This document shows positions 1 through 10,415 of a DNA stretch of 64,000 nt, in pieces. Numbering within the stretch: position 1 is the first letter of the stretch; every line of letters starts with the position of its first letter. Source of the stretch: Mercenaria mercenaria (taxonomy: Eukaryota; Mollusca; Bivalvia; Venerida; Veneridae); the NCBI RefSeq assembly GCF_021730395.1, contig NC_069371.1, forward strand, positions 70,648,001 through 70,712,000. The letters are read 5' to 3'. Both the position numbers and the translations under genes were made by a program. Below the pieces are notes generated by a model. It made no database searches. It had not been told where the DNA came from and was given only the letters and a program-made list of their open reading frames with translations.

Positions 1-572
1 ATTCACGGAAAATGATATAATGCATCATCCAGTCCTTTCTTATGATGTAGATCTACCTAATATACAGTTTTAAACTATGTTTCATATATTGAACGATACA
101 ATGTTTTAACTCATGCCTACAACTAAGATCGTTCTGACTGATATCAGTCATTGTGGAAAAAGATAATGAGTTCGTTTATTGGTATTAGTTGAAGGTTTAT
201 GAACATTTATTGCGTCTTAGTTAAAGGAATCGATTTTCGTATCAGACATGTTATGTGGTTTTTACCAATTAAAAACTTGATAATTTGACCTTGACTAACA
301 ATATGCTATACAAATAACTGCAGTTGATCGATAAATGTGGTAAACAAAATTTTAAATTTTCACGTAGATCACGAATAGCTGTCTGTTCGATTATAGTGCT
401 TAATCAAACTCATCGTTTCCACATAAAATATGGATTTTAAATTGCTGACTTCTTTCTTAAAATATGGATTATATCTAGTTGCTGATGCCAGCAAAGTATC
501 TTCTGAATAATATGAAACGTCAGCGAAGAATTTTCCTTATTTAAAAACATACTAACCTGCAGTGGCTTCACC
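1..572. other. 5' flank of the Mab-21-like gene
   Basis: AT-rich non-coding sequence with no open reading frame or repeat that I recognise. It should hold the promoter and 5' leader of the gene starting at 573, but I cannot place a TATA box or a splice acceptor with confidence. The ATG at 573 is in a strong context (caccATGg), which supports the chosen start. Confidence 0.4.
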
Positions 573-1964
573 ATGGAATACGAGACAGAATCTGTGTTGT
601 TGTCAAAAGTAATGGACTACTTAGGATATAGTCATTACATAATAAAAACAAGACAATATTTTTTCAATGAACTCTTCCAAGTGTGCAACTTGGGCGGACA
701 AGGTGAGATTATACTAACAGGAAGCAAATCTGAAGGACTTACAGCTTATATGGAAACCGACTTTGATGTTATGTACGGACCCTATGGAATCGTTTGTGCT
801 AGTGATCCGAATAAATACCGCGATATATCTGAAAAAGTGTTTGTGCTCGGTGTTGACATTGCAAACACTTCCCCCGGGTACTCACTGCTTTATTTCCAGA
901 GGCCATTGCATGCCTTCGATAAAGTGGTAAATTATTTAAATGGACGTGCATACTTGTCGAACTATAAATGGAAGCAATGTACAGACCAGTACGCCGTACA
1001 GCCGGATGGATATACAGAATCGATTCATGGACCAGCACTACAATGTCCTATTCATATAAATGATGTAATAGTCTTAAAATTTGACGTAGTAGTTGGTGTT
1101 ATTTGTGACTGCCCAGAAATATTGCATTCTTGGTTAAATCGAGCACGCTTTTACGACTGGCCGTCAGCCGAGATGATTGAAACAATAGCTGCCATGGAAG
1201 CACATGCTGTACCTGTTGGTTGTAAAGGAAGCCAGTACGAGTCTATTGAATGGAGAATTTGTTTTACAAAAGCCGAAATCAAACTCATTCAAAACTTGAA
1301 CGACTGTCAAATGAAACTGCTTGTTCTTTTAAAATGGATAGCTAAAAGCGAACTTAAACCGCTGAGTAAAGAAATGACTTCTTATGTTATGAAAAATGTG
1401 GTACTTTGGTTAGCTGAGTTGTATCCAGCAGAAATATTTGTAGAGAACAATCTGATACCGATACTTAAAGGGGCCTTGAGATTTTTAAAACTTTGCTTGA
1501 TAAAAAACAATTTACCGAGCTTTATGATCATGGAAAGAAATCTCCTTGCAGACAGAATAAGTTCTCGAAAGAGGTCAAGACTTTGTATGAAAATTGACTT
1601 GTTACAAAGCGAAGGGCCACGTTTGGTCCTCAGATGTGATAAAATAAAATCAGCATGTAACATTATGAATATCACACCGGGAACGCTGTGTATGTACTCA
1701 CAAATCCGTCATAGTGTTGAACTACATGCATTTGCACATTGCGGGGAAGAAGAAATTTCTGACGAAATGTTCATGTTACTTTTAAAAGTAGTCTTACCGG
1801 TGTTTACGGACCTTAGGGATTGTGATATGAATGACGACGAGCTTTTACAACTTATTTTCACCCGTTTGTGTCTTTTTTGTCATGAATATGTTTGGATCTC
1901 AAGAAATGTCAGTGTAACTCGACTCAGTATTCGTCTAATTATCCTCTTTGATTGCATCTATTGA
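573..1964 (+). CDS. Mab-21 / cGAS-like nucleotidyltransferase domain protein
   Basis: Intact single-exon reading frame of 463 residues. The nucleotidyltransferase signature is visible: a GS motif at residues 50-51 followed by E54-G55, then the metal-binding pair D63-x-D65. Further on come an HGPA motif (residues 152-155), a CPE..SWLNR..-YDWP stretch (180-197) and an EWRICF motif (226-231), all typical of the Mab-21 fold. The helical C-terminal half (about 235-320) fits the second lobe. By family knowledge, cGAS-like members bind nucleic acid and make cyclic dinucleotides that activate STING, while many Mab-21 proteins have no known activity. Bivalves carry large expansions of such genes. The two aspartates argue that catalysis is possible; a third acidic residue is likely D171 but I cannot prove it. 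I see no zinc-ribbon insertion like that of vertebrate cGAS. The exact role (immune sensor or developmental) is open. Confidence 0.82.
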   Translation: MEYETESVLLSKVMDYLGYSHYIIKTRQYFFNELFQVCNLGGQGEIILTGSKSEGLTAYMETDFDVMYGPYGIVCASDPNKYRDISEKVFVLGVDIANTSPGYSLLYFQRPLHAFDKVVNYLNGRAYLSNYKWKQCTDQYAVQPDGYTESIHGPALQCPIHINDVIVLKFDVVVGVICDCPEILHSWLNRARFYDWPSAEMIETIAAMEAHAVPVGCKGSQYESIEWRICFTKAEIKLIQNLNDCQMKLLVLLKWIAKSELKPLSKEMTSYVMKNVVLWLAELYPAEIFVENNLIPILKGALRFLKLCLIKNNLPSFMIMERNLLADRISSRKRSRLCMKIDLLQSEGPRLVLRCDKIKSACNIMNITPGTLCMYSQIRHSVELHAFAHCGEEEISDEMFMLLLKVVLPVFTDLRDCDMNDDELLQLIFTRLCLFCHEYVWISRNVSVTRLSIRLIILFDCIY

Positions 1965-2084
1965 AGAAAACTGTTGTTTATATTATACTTTCATGGCTTA
2001 GGGAAATATATTGAAGGAAAAAATTAAATGTATTATTCCCTACTATAACCTCCTCCAACGCCTTATGAAATACAGGTTTGAACT

Positions 2085-2610
2085 GAGTCATCATGATGGG
2101 AAGGTGGGTCTATTTAGGAGGAGATGGGAGCGATTTGCTGACGCATGTGTTGTGGAGAGAAACAGGTTTGGCAGGGAAAGTGTTATGGTTTTGGGCGAGA
2201 TCATTGGAAACAAGAAAACTGATCTGTAAAATGTTAATGGCAATTGTAAATTAACCAGGTGTTAAGACTAGTAGCTTCCATTCGTTAATCAACTTAATCA
2301 ACATGCCCCCGCCATCTCGATGCACGACAAAGCACGTTCACATTTGACACGGCTAACACAGAAATACCTAAATGCAGATGGCGTCAACGTCTTGCCTTAG
2401 CCTGCCTTCCTGCCCTCTATCAAATCGAACATACTTTGGATCGTCTTGGTCGTAGTTTTAGGTCAAGACGTCAACAATTTGCATTAGCTAAAAATGCTTT
2501 GCAGATCGAATGAAACAACACTATAGCACATGTCGTACAACGTTAAGCCTGTTGCATAAGACGCCGTATCGAACAGGTTATCCGCCAAACTGGTAGACAT
2601 ACCCGGTATT
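2085..2610 (+). pseudogene. Tc1/mariner transposase remnant
   Basis: The frame around 2085-2226 reads HHDGKVGLFRRRWERFADAC, then a VERNRFG..SVMVLGEI stretch. This is the region of Tc1-like DDE transposases usually read as 'DGR..RR.GERF.D.C..ERDRFGGGSVMVWGGI'. Further on (about 2325-2405) comes ARSHLTRLTQKYLNADGVNVLP, matching the 'ARPH.AR....FL...GVNVLPWPA' block. After a frame change near 2410 comes QIEHTLDRLGR (the 'PIEHLWD.LGRR' block), then a block ending near RTGYPPNW. At least one frameshift and several stops make it non-functional. I did not find its terminal inverted repeats. Confidence 0.7.
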
Positions 2611-3640
2611 AATCAAATAATCGCTACATAAACATTAAGAGAGTTACAAAACCTGATTGTTCTCTCAATAACACCAATACCACAGTTTGCATATTTTTCA
2701 TTTTGACCCTTTACAATTGTAATCGATTTCTATGCGTTTATAGAAACCACTATTTTAAAAATGATTATTGAAATTGTAGGCAATTAAATAAGCTAAAGAG
2801 TGGTATCAAATATCATATAATATCTCTATGGATATCAGGCAAATTGAGAATAACCTCTATATACACTATCCCCATGAAATTGCCGTTACGACCAAAACCA
2901 GAAAATTTTATGTCATTGAAATGAAATGCTTTAACAGTATCCGACGGGTCAATAACATCACGTAGTGTAATATTGGTTCAATCCACATAAATCGATCTTT
3001 TCAATCTTTTCAGTAACATTACGGTTTGCTCTTGTTCTGAAGATTAGGAATAAAGACAATTCTTCCCAAGTTTATCCTAAAGGCACGTTATCATTTTTTT
3101 TCAACTGTGCCATTGAAGGACGAATATCATAAGACAAAATGGTACTCACTAGTTCAAATTATTAATGATTCGAATAGAGCATTGCTATTGATAGGAAACA
3201 AGTCTTGTTTACGTTTTGAACAGTAGGGCTAACCAGTTTTTTTTTATATTGAATGTCGTTCTGAAAATTATTTACCACAAAACAGCTATTCCGGGAATCA
3301 TGAAAAGAAAACACTAGAACACTAGTATTTGGGTGCACAGAATCTAGGGCCCAAAAACGCACCAATGACCACCTTTTATGTACCTATGTTTAAAACTGTC
3401 AAAGAACCCATTACAAAAGGGGATAACCCCTTCCGTTCATACCTTCAATCGTCGCTACACCCACGACAATTCGACGATCAAGTCTTTGCCCTAATACAAA
3501 TTTCTGGATCCGGGCCAGTGAAGTTTCTTTTAATTTCATTTCTATTCAGTGGTTTTGGTAATTTACACATTCAGCCCGCGAAACATCATGCTTACATTTT
3601 TGTAACCTCGTGACGTCAGCGCACTTTAATGACGCCAGCA
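2611..3640. other. Non-coding stretch, no recognised feature
   Basis: AT-rich intergenic DNA. Small open frames at 3162-3365 (minus) and 3329-3613 (plus) overlap, show no domain and have no splice context, so I do not call them. Confidence 0.4.
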
Positions 3641-3753
3641 CATTATCAAGGCGTGACATTTCCATGCATAATAGCAAACTTGGATTTTTCTTTCAAAACA
3701 TATAAGCATTGCAACTAGATTGCGTATAGCCTAATTTATCCCAGGAAACTTCA

Positions 3754-4360
3754 GTGCAGAGATTTAGTTTAAACTACATACGCACGGGCACACAGGCCAG
3801 CCAGCTGTCAAAAGGACTAACATTCAAAAAACTATTTGGTGGCGACAGAACTGATTGCGGCAAACATTTTCTTCCATGTTATTTAAGAACATCTCCATTC
3901 ATGGCTAAGTTACAGCCCAGACAAAAAAAACATGCATCAATTTTCGACCTTTTACCCCTAAGCGAGACCTTGACCTTACGCCTGACAGACTGTCTCATTG
4001 AGGAAAATTTGTATGCCAAGTTATTTAAGAAACCCTCAATTCATGGCCCAGACAAGGACAACTTCACCACGTTTTGACCTATGACCTCTACAATGACCTT
4101 AACCTTTATGTAACACATGACTCACCATCGTATCGAGGGAAACATTTGTATCTAAGAGTCTCTAAATGCATGGTTGAGTTACATTTAGGACATTGTCAAG
4201 CAAAACAGTTCTGACATTTGACCTCAAAGTATTACATTGATCTTTAAGCTACCAATCTGGTTCTTGCATACAACACATTGTTTCTTTGAAGCAAACATAT
4301 GTGCTAAGTTATTTAAGAATCCCTTGATCAATGTATAAGTTACAACCCGGATAAGCACGC
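3754..4360 (+). repeat. Diverged molluscan tandem repeat
   Basis: The phrase 'aagttatttaagaa' followed by 'ccct..at..atg' and 'acaacc/acagcc..gacaa' recurs at about 3880, 4018 and 4313, alternating with 'tgacctt..' phrases, at a spacing of roughly 135-300 bp. This looks like the decayed interspersed/tandem repeats common in bivalve genomes. The open frame at 3754-4077 is a by-product. Confidence 0.5.
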
Positions 4361-4799
4361 ACGCACATACACAGAAACGCCGTTTAGTGACAACTATGTC
4401 GAGCTCACTGCCAGCGTGCTCGACAAAAACCGATAGTCGCGAAACGAAACGAAAAGAGTCAGATTTAACTCAGTTCTGCACTGCGTATAAATTTGCACAT
4501 CATCACACATTAGTAATGTTACTTATGCAATGCTTATCTAGCAAAGAAAATTACTCGTGTCCTTATTTAGAAAGTTTTCTGTTGCATGTTTGAATCGAGT
4601 TAAATATAGTATGCACTAACGGTGGCTCCCTATCAGTACCTTCAGTGCTTTGATCATATGATGTGTCTTAGTGTTACTATACTCACGGCCGCCAAACATT
4701 GGGGTGAATTTCTGTAAGGCTTACTAAGCCCGAGTTCTGTTGGTTACATTGCAAAAAAGTAATATTTGGTCTGCGGCTGTTTGTTAGCTTTTGTGGTCC

Positions 4800-4985
4800 G
4801 TCCGTCGTCCGTCCGTACGTCCACAATTTCTTGTGAACACGATAGACTACATTTTGCAAGCAATTTTGATCAAACTTATACAAAACTTGTATTGACATTA
4901 TAGCACGGTTCCTTTCGAAAAGAGTTATTGCCCCTTAACGGACCAGAATTTGCTATTTTGCAACCGTCAACAATGTCTTGTCTGG
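4800..4985 (+). repeat. Interspersed repeat with 'ccgtccgt' head
   Basis: Contains a 'gtccgtccgtacgtcc' run followed by 'ttcttgtgaacacgatagac', 'gttattgccccttaa' and 'gaatttgctattt'. I recognise this order from repeats frequent in bivalve genomes; no coding potential. It merges into the tandem array that follows. Confidence 0.5.
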
Positions 4986-4989
4986 ACAA

Positions 4990-5825
4990 CAGTGGTTTCA
5001 TTTATGATTGTATTTTAACGAAACTTTCACACTACTTATATCACCATAATATCTGAAGTCCTTTCTTGAACTGGTTACTAGATCCCATTATGGGCTCCAG
5101 AGTTATGACCCCTGAAAGGCCAAAATAAGCTTTTTTTACCTTGTCTGCACAATAGCAGCTTTATCTATATTTTGATTTTCACCGATGAAACTTTCACACA
5201 ACTCGTATCGCCATAAGATCTTGGTTCTCTTCTTGAACTGGCCAGATTCCATAATGGGTTCTAGAGTTATGGCCCCTGAAAGGGCCAGACATAGCTATTT
5301 TGACCTTGTCTGCACAATAGAAGCTTCATTTCTGATTTCATTTGAAACAAATTTGCACACAATTTGTACCACCATAAGGTATTGGTTCCTTTCTTGAACT
5401 GGCCTGATTCCATTATTGGTTCCGGAGTGATGGCCCCTGAAAGGGCCAGAATAAGCTATTTTGACCTTGTCTGATAAACAGCAGCTTTATTTATGATTTG
5501 AATTTCATCAAACTTGCACAAAACTTGTGTCACTATAAGCTCCCAATTCCTGCCTTGAACCGACCAGATCCCATAATGGGTTCCCGAGTTATGGCCCCTG
5601 ATAGGACCAGAATTAGCTATTTTGACCTTGTCTGCAAAATAGCAGTAGAGTTATGGTTGTTTTCTTGAACTTGCCAATTCCATGATGGGTTCCAGAGTTA
5701 TGGCCCTTGAAAGAGCTAAAATTAGCTATTTTGACATTGTCTGCACAACAGCAGCTTTATTTATGATTTGATTTTAACCAAACTTGCGCACAGCTTGTAT
5801 CACCATAAGACCTCGATTCCTTTTA
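4990..5825 (+). repeat. Tandem array of about 163 bp units
   Basis: About five units, each holding 'cttgcacacaacttgtatcac', 'cttgaactggccagattcc', 'gggttccagagttatggccc' and 'agctattttgaccttgtctg'-like blocks (each slightly varied). Starts of the 'gcagcttta' block lie at about 5156, 5320, 5481 and 5751, with a shortened unit near 5643. No protein is encoded. Confidence 0.75.
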
Positions 5826-6055
5826 ATACGCACGAAGGGATGTATTATGTTATCGCCTCAGTGTTCGTCTGTCTGCCTGTCTGTTGGTTAGCAATTTCCC
5901 TTCCGTTCTGTAACTCTTGAACCCCCTGAAGGATTTCAAAGAAACCTGACACAAATTTTCACCTCATCAAAACGACGTGCAGAGCGCATGTTTATGATGG
6001 CTCACTTCAAGGTCAAGGTCACACTGAGGGGTCAAAAGTCATATGACTTTGTTTT
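5826..6055 (+). repeat. Interspersed repeat with 'ctgtctgcctgtctgtt' motif
   Basis: Non-coding repeat piece with 'acgaagggatgtattatgtt', 'gtctgtctgcctgtctgttg', then 'tcaaggtcaaggtcacactg'. The order of these blocks recurs widely in molluscan DNA. It ends where the Ngaro-type element begins. Confidence 0.45.
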
Positions 6056-6060
6056 GTGTG

Positions 6061-6411
6061 TTTGTTTGGGAGACCATACCAAAAAGGGGCGAACGCGAAA
6101 CAACCTCCGCAGCCTTTATTTCGCATTCGCCCCCTCTGGAATCTAGGAGACTTTGATTCCCCTATCAGCTTTGTTCTCTACTTTATATAACAACAAAGAA
6201 GGATACGCTGATAATCTTTTATTCCCTTGTAATCCTGACAAAAAACTTAACCTAAGTATGGCATAATATTGGCGTGAACCCCTTATTGATACAAAAAGTT
6301 TCATTCAATTTTTTAAAACATTTACAGGCACCGGGCAAGTTGCCGTGTCATTGGCGCCTTCGACTCCCGCAAGAGTCGCCATTAACGATTTAATAGTATC
6401 GCCCCGAGTAT
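6061..6411 (-). repeat. Terminal direct repeat B2 of the Ngaro-type element
   Basis: Nearly identical over about 350 bp to 7213-7561. Both start near 'tgtttgggaaccatacc' and end at 'tatcgccccgagta'. Weaker similarity continues past the end (for example 'ctttctgttcctggctggct' at 6442 and 7677). Confidence 0.85.
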
Positions 6412-7026
6412 AAACTTCCCCTTCAATTACTTGCACTCAATGTCTTTCTGTTCCTGGCTGGCTACCAAATGGAAGACTAATAGGGTTCACACCGAAACCT
6501 AACTAAATCCAATATTTGCACTTAAATTAAAACAACACTGTTCGGAGCCTTAAGGCTGTCTGCAGTCCAGTAACCTACTACCGTGAACATTTTTATTTTC
6601 TTAAACATTCTTCGCCTGTTTCCAATCCGTAGCCTTAAATAAAATGGCTTACACTATTATATTAAAACTGACAAGATAATGTACTGTTCTTGGCATCTTC
6701 CCATGTGCTTTGAGTGCTCCTTACAATCTCGATTCCAGGAATGGACTTTGACCCAGTTAACGAAGTCGATGCAGACCTGCCTGACGATTTGCCTTGCTCG
6801 AAAATTGAAAATTGCTAACAACTCCAGTTCCTGAAACACACAAAAAAAAACCCCGCAGCAAACAAAACCAAACATTAACCATAAACAGTAAAGTCTCGTT
6901 CAGTATGCACTCCAAATACAACTCGTAAAACTTATTTACATATATTAAGTTTGAGCAACCTGTATAGTTGAGGTTTTAGCAAAAACAAAACACCAAAATT
7001 ACTACAGCAACCCTAAAAAATGGGTA
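6412..7026. other. Spacer between repeats A2 and B2
   Basis: Unique sequence between the two repeat copies, beginning with a shortened continuation of repeat B and then about 450 bp with no match elsewhere in the window. A small minus-strand open frame (6657-6875) shows no domain. It may be an insertion or the inner remnant of a second element copy. Confidence 0.4.
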
Positions 7027-7210
7027 GGGAGGGTGGGTTTTATGAGAAACATCTCTACCAAAATTGTACAACCTTTCAGTTAGATGGTTGGTTCCATGAG
7101 GGTGAACGTAAATTTTAGCAATCGTGATTAAACCTTTACATAGGCTATGCAACACTAATAAAATGGGTATAGTCCCCAAACAACCAGCCCCATTCTTTAG
7201 TGAATGGCAC
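7027..7210 (-). repeat. Repeat A2 of the Ngaro-type element
   Basis: About 180 bp nearly identical to 13643-13815, in the same orientation. Shared blocks include 'gagaaacatctctaccaaaa', 'caacctttcagttagatggt' and 'ccattctttagtgaatggca'. It directly abuts repeat B1, as expected for a split direct repeat junction. Confidence 0.85.
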
Positions 7211-7212
7211 CC

Positions 7213-7561
7213 ATTGTTTGGGAACCATACCAAAAAGGGGCGAACGCGAAACAACCTCCGCAGCCTTCATTTCGCATTCGTCCCCTCTGGAATCTAGGAG
7301 ACTCTGATTCCCCTATCAGCTTTGTTCTCTACTTTATATAACAACATAAGAAGGATACGCTGATAATCTTTTATTTCCTTGTAATCCTGACAAAAAACTT
7401 AACCTAAGTATGGCATAATATTGGCGTGAACCCCTTATTTATATAAAAAAAATCATTCAATTTTTTAAAACATTTACAGGCACCGGGCAAGTTGCAGTGT
7501 CATTGGCGCCTTCGACTCCCACAAGGGCCGCCATTAACGATTTAATAGTATCGCCCCGAGT
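7213..7561 (-). repeat. Repeat B1 of the Ngaro-type element
   Basis: Second copy of the roughly 350 bp B repeat (compare 6061-6411), lying just downstream of the coding part of the element when read on the minus strand. Confidence 0.85.
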
Positions 7562-7734
7562 ATGTACGGTGGCTTGTGAACTTTTAGTATTGCATATAAA
7601 GTACTTTTGTAAATTGTATTTCAAATTAAATTATTGTTCAATAAAACTTCCACTTGAATTACTTGCTCAAAAATGTCTTTCTGTTCCTGGCTGGCTGCCA
7701 AATGGAGGCGGGACGCATCCACCGCCAAAAATGC

Positions 7735-7803
7735 ACTCAAATTTTTGCGGAAGCCAGGGCCACAAAGACACAAATTTTTGCGGAAGCCAGGGCCACAAAG
7801 ACA
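7735..7803. repeat. Short tandem duplication, about 34 bp unit
   Basis: The phrase 'aaatttttgcggaagccagg' followed by 'gccacaaagacac' occurs twice head to tail (about 7738 and 7771). It lies between the SGNH ORF and repeat B1 of the fossil element and has no coding role. Confidence 0.8.
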
Positions 7804-8097
7804 CATTAAAACTATCAATTTTTTACTATAATTGAATAACATTAACTGTACTTCCAAGTGCTTCACAAACAAGTTAAACATTAACTGTACTAACCCCCTT
7901 TTTACAACCATTAACAGTTCTATCAACTGTTTTGCACGCAAGTTATAATATCATTAATGACTGGGTTCACACCAATAGCCTATTGTAATTCAAAATAGTG
8001 TCACACCAAAAGCTTATTTTTAATCAAAATATTGGCTGTACATCTTTAAGAAAATCTTCCAACCCCCTTTTTATGTTCCTTAAAAAATGCACATTTC

Positions 8098-8586
8098 CTA
8101 GATTTGACAAATGAACTCCATCAGACATATATAAGTCGTAATAAAAATGGTTGCAAATTCATGTGACGTAAATAAAAAAAACCCACTGACTAAAGCCAGC
8201 TTCCCTGCTAAACGGTTCACTCTCTTGCGAAGCTTCTCAAGGCTGTACATATCTCTTCCCCAGTCCCTCGGGAGGATCTCCGACCAAACCACCCGAGTTC
8301 CTGGGAAGTTTTGACTTATGAAATTGAACAATTTCCTAATTCTTATTCTTAACTCCTTTAAAGGAATACGACCAAGGTCGTTACCACCACAATGAATTAT
8401 CATGTAACGGGGGACCTCCTGCACCTGGAGTAGAGTAGTAAGTTTTGCTTCGGCTGTCCTAAGTGACAGACCTCCGTAGCCTTGCCACCAAAGCTGAGCT
8501 GGCAGGCCGAGGCCTAAACCCTCTGGATGAAGGAATGCAGCAAGGAACGCCTTCTTCACTATCGAACTGCCAAATAACCATACCAA
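8098..8586 (-). CDS. SGNH (GDSL-like) hydrolase ORF of the Ngaro-type element
   Basis: A 162-residue frame with a GSS motif near the start (residues 6-8, block I of SGNH hydrolases), a central glycine and an HCGGND motif around residues 66-71 (the conserved N of block III). Accessory ORFs of this class are known in Ngaro elements, possibly acting on lipids or acyl esters, but their role in transposition is unproven. Part of the fossil element. Confidence 0.65.
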   Translation of the reverse strand: MVWLFGSSIVKKAFLAAFLHPEGLGLGLPAQLWWQGYGGLSLRTAEAKLTTLLQVQEVPRYMIIHCGGNDLGRIPLKELRIRIRKLFNFISQNFPGTRVVWSEILPRDWGRDMYSLEKLRKRVNRLAGKLALVSGFFLFTSHEFATIFITTYICLMEFICQI

Positions 8587-8689
8587 TGGGGGACCTGAAA
8601 CAACTTAAATGTTGTTACGGTTGGGCAACCACATGATACAAAATAACATTTTAAACCCAAACTTTCAGCTTTATCGCAAATGAATTACC

Positions 8690-9694
8690 TTAATGCAAGT
8701 TTAACAAATTTCTACCACAGTCAGAAACGTGGATATATGACCTGTAGGCATTGGAAGACCACCTACCGGCTTCTTTAATTTGATCCACTGAAAAACCTAA
8801 CTTAGCCGCAGCTGTCGCTGCCCCTATACGAAACGAATGGGCTTTATAACCGTATAGGTTTGGGTTTATTGTCCGCAATGCTTTTTGGAGAACAGCGGAA
8901 AACTGGAACCGTGTTAAATGCCTACCATCATAATGACAAAACAAAAGACCCGGTACCCTAGACCTAATCGACAAATAATGTTCCATTAACTTAAGGGGGC
9001 ATAATGCGGCATTAAGTCTGGGCATTCGCAGTGTTGTGCTATTTCCGTATTGGTCAGCCTTTGAAAATCTAACTAAAATAATCAAAAACTCATGATCGGC
9101 AGACCAACTGATATCGTGAAAACTCACCACCTTACTTAACTCGCCCATTTCGGACACAGTTATTTCCCCTACCCTGAAAAAACCAAAGAAAGCAAACAAA
9201 AATACAGCTGCAAAAAGATTAGCCTCATATTGGTCCCGGAAAACTGCTGAGAGCACAGTCAGAATGTCCGTTAACAACCCCAATGTAATCGGCAGTCTAA
9301 CCAACTTCTCCTTATTATCTATCCTAAAGCCCTCCATGACTTTGTTCACTAGAAAATGCTTGGTGCTGTCACTCTTATCCAACATTTTGCATTGATAACT
9401 GATGGCGCAAATATATGATCGGACAGTATTAAAACTTAGTTTCCGAATAGACAAGTATGACACAAACAGCAGTACTTGGTCCAGTGAAGGAGGCCAAATA
9501 GCTGGCATAAGATAAATAGCCCTGAAATTATTGAATTGTGACAACACCACCCTATATGCATTGGTTGTGTTAGCGGACACCGCTCCCCTTAACAATCTGT
9601 AAGCTTCATCTCGGAGACCAGTGATAGGAATTGCTGGGGAACCATTTCCGGGTAATTCTCTGCCTCTGGAACTAGCTGTCGAAAACGTGACCAC
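8690..9694 (-). CDS. Tyrosine recombinase of the Ngaro-type element
   Basis: A 334-residue frame with an N-terminal SAM-like core-binding region (about 30-110) and a catalytic domain. Visible catalytic motifs are FRVGE (the first arginine), HSFRIG (the H-x-x-R motif) and a terminal tyrosine in YRSYIH, with GRWSS between them. This enzyme class inserts the circular DNA form of the element through a short recombination site. It follows RT/RNase H, the usual order in DIRS/Ngaro elements. Confidence 0.85.
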   Translation of the reverse strand: MVTFSTASSRGRELPGNGSPAIPITGLRDEAYRLLRGAVSANTTNAYRVVLSQFNNFRAIYLMPAIWPPSLDQVLLFVSYLSIRKLSFNTVRSYICAISYQCKMLDKSDSTKHFLVNKVMEGFRIDNKEKLVRLPITLGLLTDILTVLSAVFRDQYEANLFAAVFLFAFFGFFRVGEITVSEMGELSKVVSFHDISWSADHEFLIILVRFSKADQYGNSTTLRMPRLNAALCPLKLMEHYLSIRSRVPGLLFCHYDGRHLTRFQFSAVLQKALRTINPNLYGYKAHSFRIGAATAAAKLGFSVDQIKEAGRWSSNAYRSYIHVSDCGRNLLNLH

Positions 9695-9744
9695 TGTTGG
9701 CGAAAAATAGCATCAGCAATTGCATTATTTTTTGATGAAATGTG

Positions 9745-9838
9745 TACAGCCTTAAAAAACAAAGAAAAATATCAAACAGGGAATGCCACGCACCAAAAAC
9801 GCAGCCTCCCCAAAACGAAACCCCCAGCACGCAGAAAC
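9745..9838 (-). repeat. About 90 bp repeat inserted in the Ngaro-type element
   Basis: On the minus strand this stretch matches the plus-strand sequence at about 25225-25312 with only a few differences (shared blocks 'gtttcgttttggggaggctg', 'tggcattccctgtttgatat'). It separates the RNase H part from the recombinase part, so it is best read as a truncated insertion of another interspersed repeat. Confidence 0.75.
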
Positions 9839-10410
9839 CAGATATTATATCGCATGGCAAGCATGACAAATGGTCGGACTAACTGCATGACCCTTTTTGA
9901 TTTATTCAGGACTAACACCAAAGCTTCGTTATCTATTCTTAATGTAATATTTTTGTTCATCAAATCTCTGCCCCATAAAAACATGGCTAAAACCACGGGC
10001 ACCATCTCCAGAAAAGTTAAATCCTTAAGGACGCCCCCAAACTTCCAAGATTCGGGCCATGGAAAAAATGACCATCTGCCCTCAAAATAACATGCTGCCC
10101 CCATATCAGCCGAACCAGCACTATCCGAAAACAGCTGTAATTGGTCGCTTGTATACCAAAACTTTTCCGGTATATATGAAACTCCATTAAACTCTTGCAA
10201 AAAAGACAACCAGACCTTAACATCCTCCCTAATTTCTTCTGTAACCCTTAACAGGTAAAATTGTTTCCTAAGGCCAGACATAGCATCATAAAACCGCCAA
10301 ATAAACGCCCTGCTAGATCTAATAGCCTGACCAAAAAAATTCAGCTTACCAAGCAGACGTTGTAGCTCTTTCAAACTGACTTTCTTCCTATTCATTATCC
10401 CTTTGAGCAA
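9772..10410 (-). CDS. RNase H region of the Ngaro-type element
   Basis: A 212-residue frame. It begins with a connecting segment that follows the RT palm and contains an RNase H-like core: LFSDSAG (first aspartate), LTFLEMVPV (glutamate) and LRIDNEA (second aspartate), the DED pattern of DIRS-type RNase H. Its C-terminal end runs into the inserted repeat at 9745-9838. Confidence 0.75.
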   Translation of the reverse strand: MLKGIMNRKKVSLKELQRLLGKLNFFGQAIRSSRAFIWRFYDAMSGLRKQFYLLRVTEEIREDVKVWLSFLQEFNGVSYIPEKFWYTSDQLQLFSDSAGSADMGAACYFEGRWSFFPWPESWKFGGVLKDLTFLEMVPVVLAMFLWGRDLMNKNITLRIDNEALVLVLNKSKRVMQLVRPFVMLAMRYNIWFLRAGGFVLGRLRFWCVAFPV

Positions 10411-10415
10411 GCCAA

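Noticed and set aside
2011-2229. A separate 72-residue gene after the Mab-21-like gene
   Set aside because: Its second half is a Tc1/mariner transposase block continued downstream in other frames, so it is part of a transposon relic.
6657-6875. Short cysteine- and phenylalanine-rich minus-strand open frame
   Set aside because: No domain, no homologue elsewhere in the window and position within element debris.
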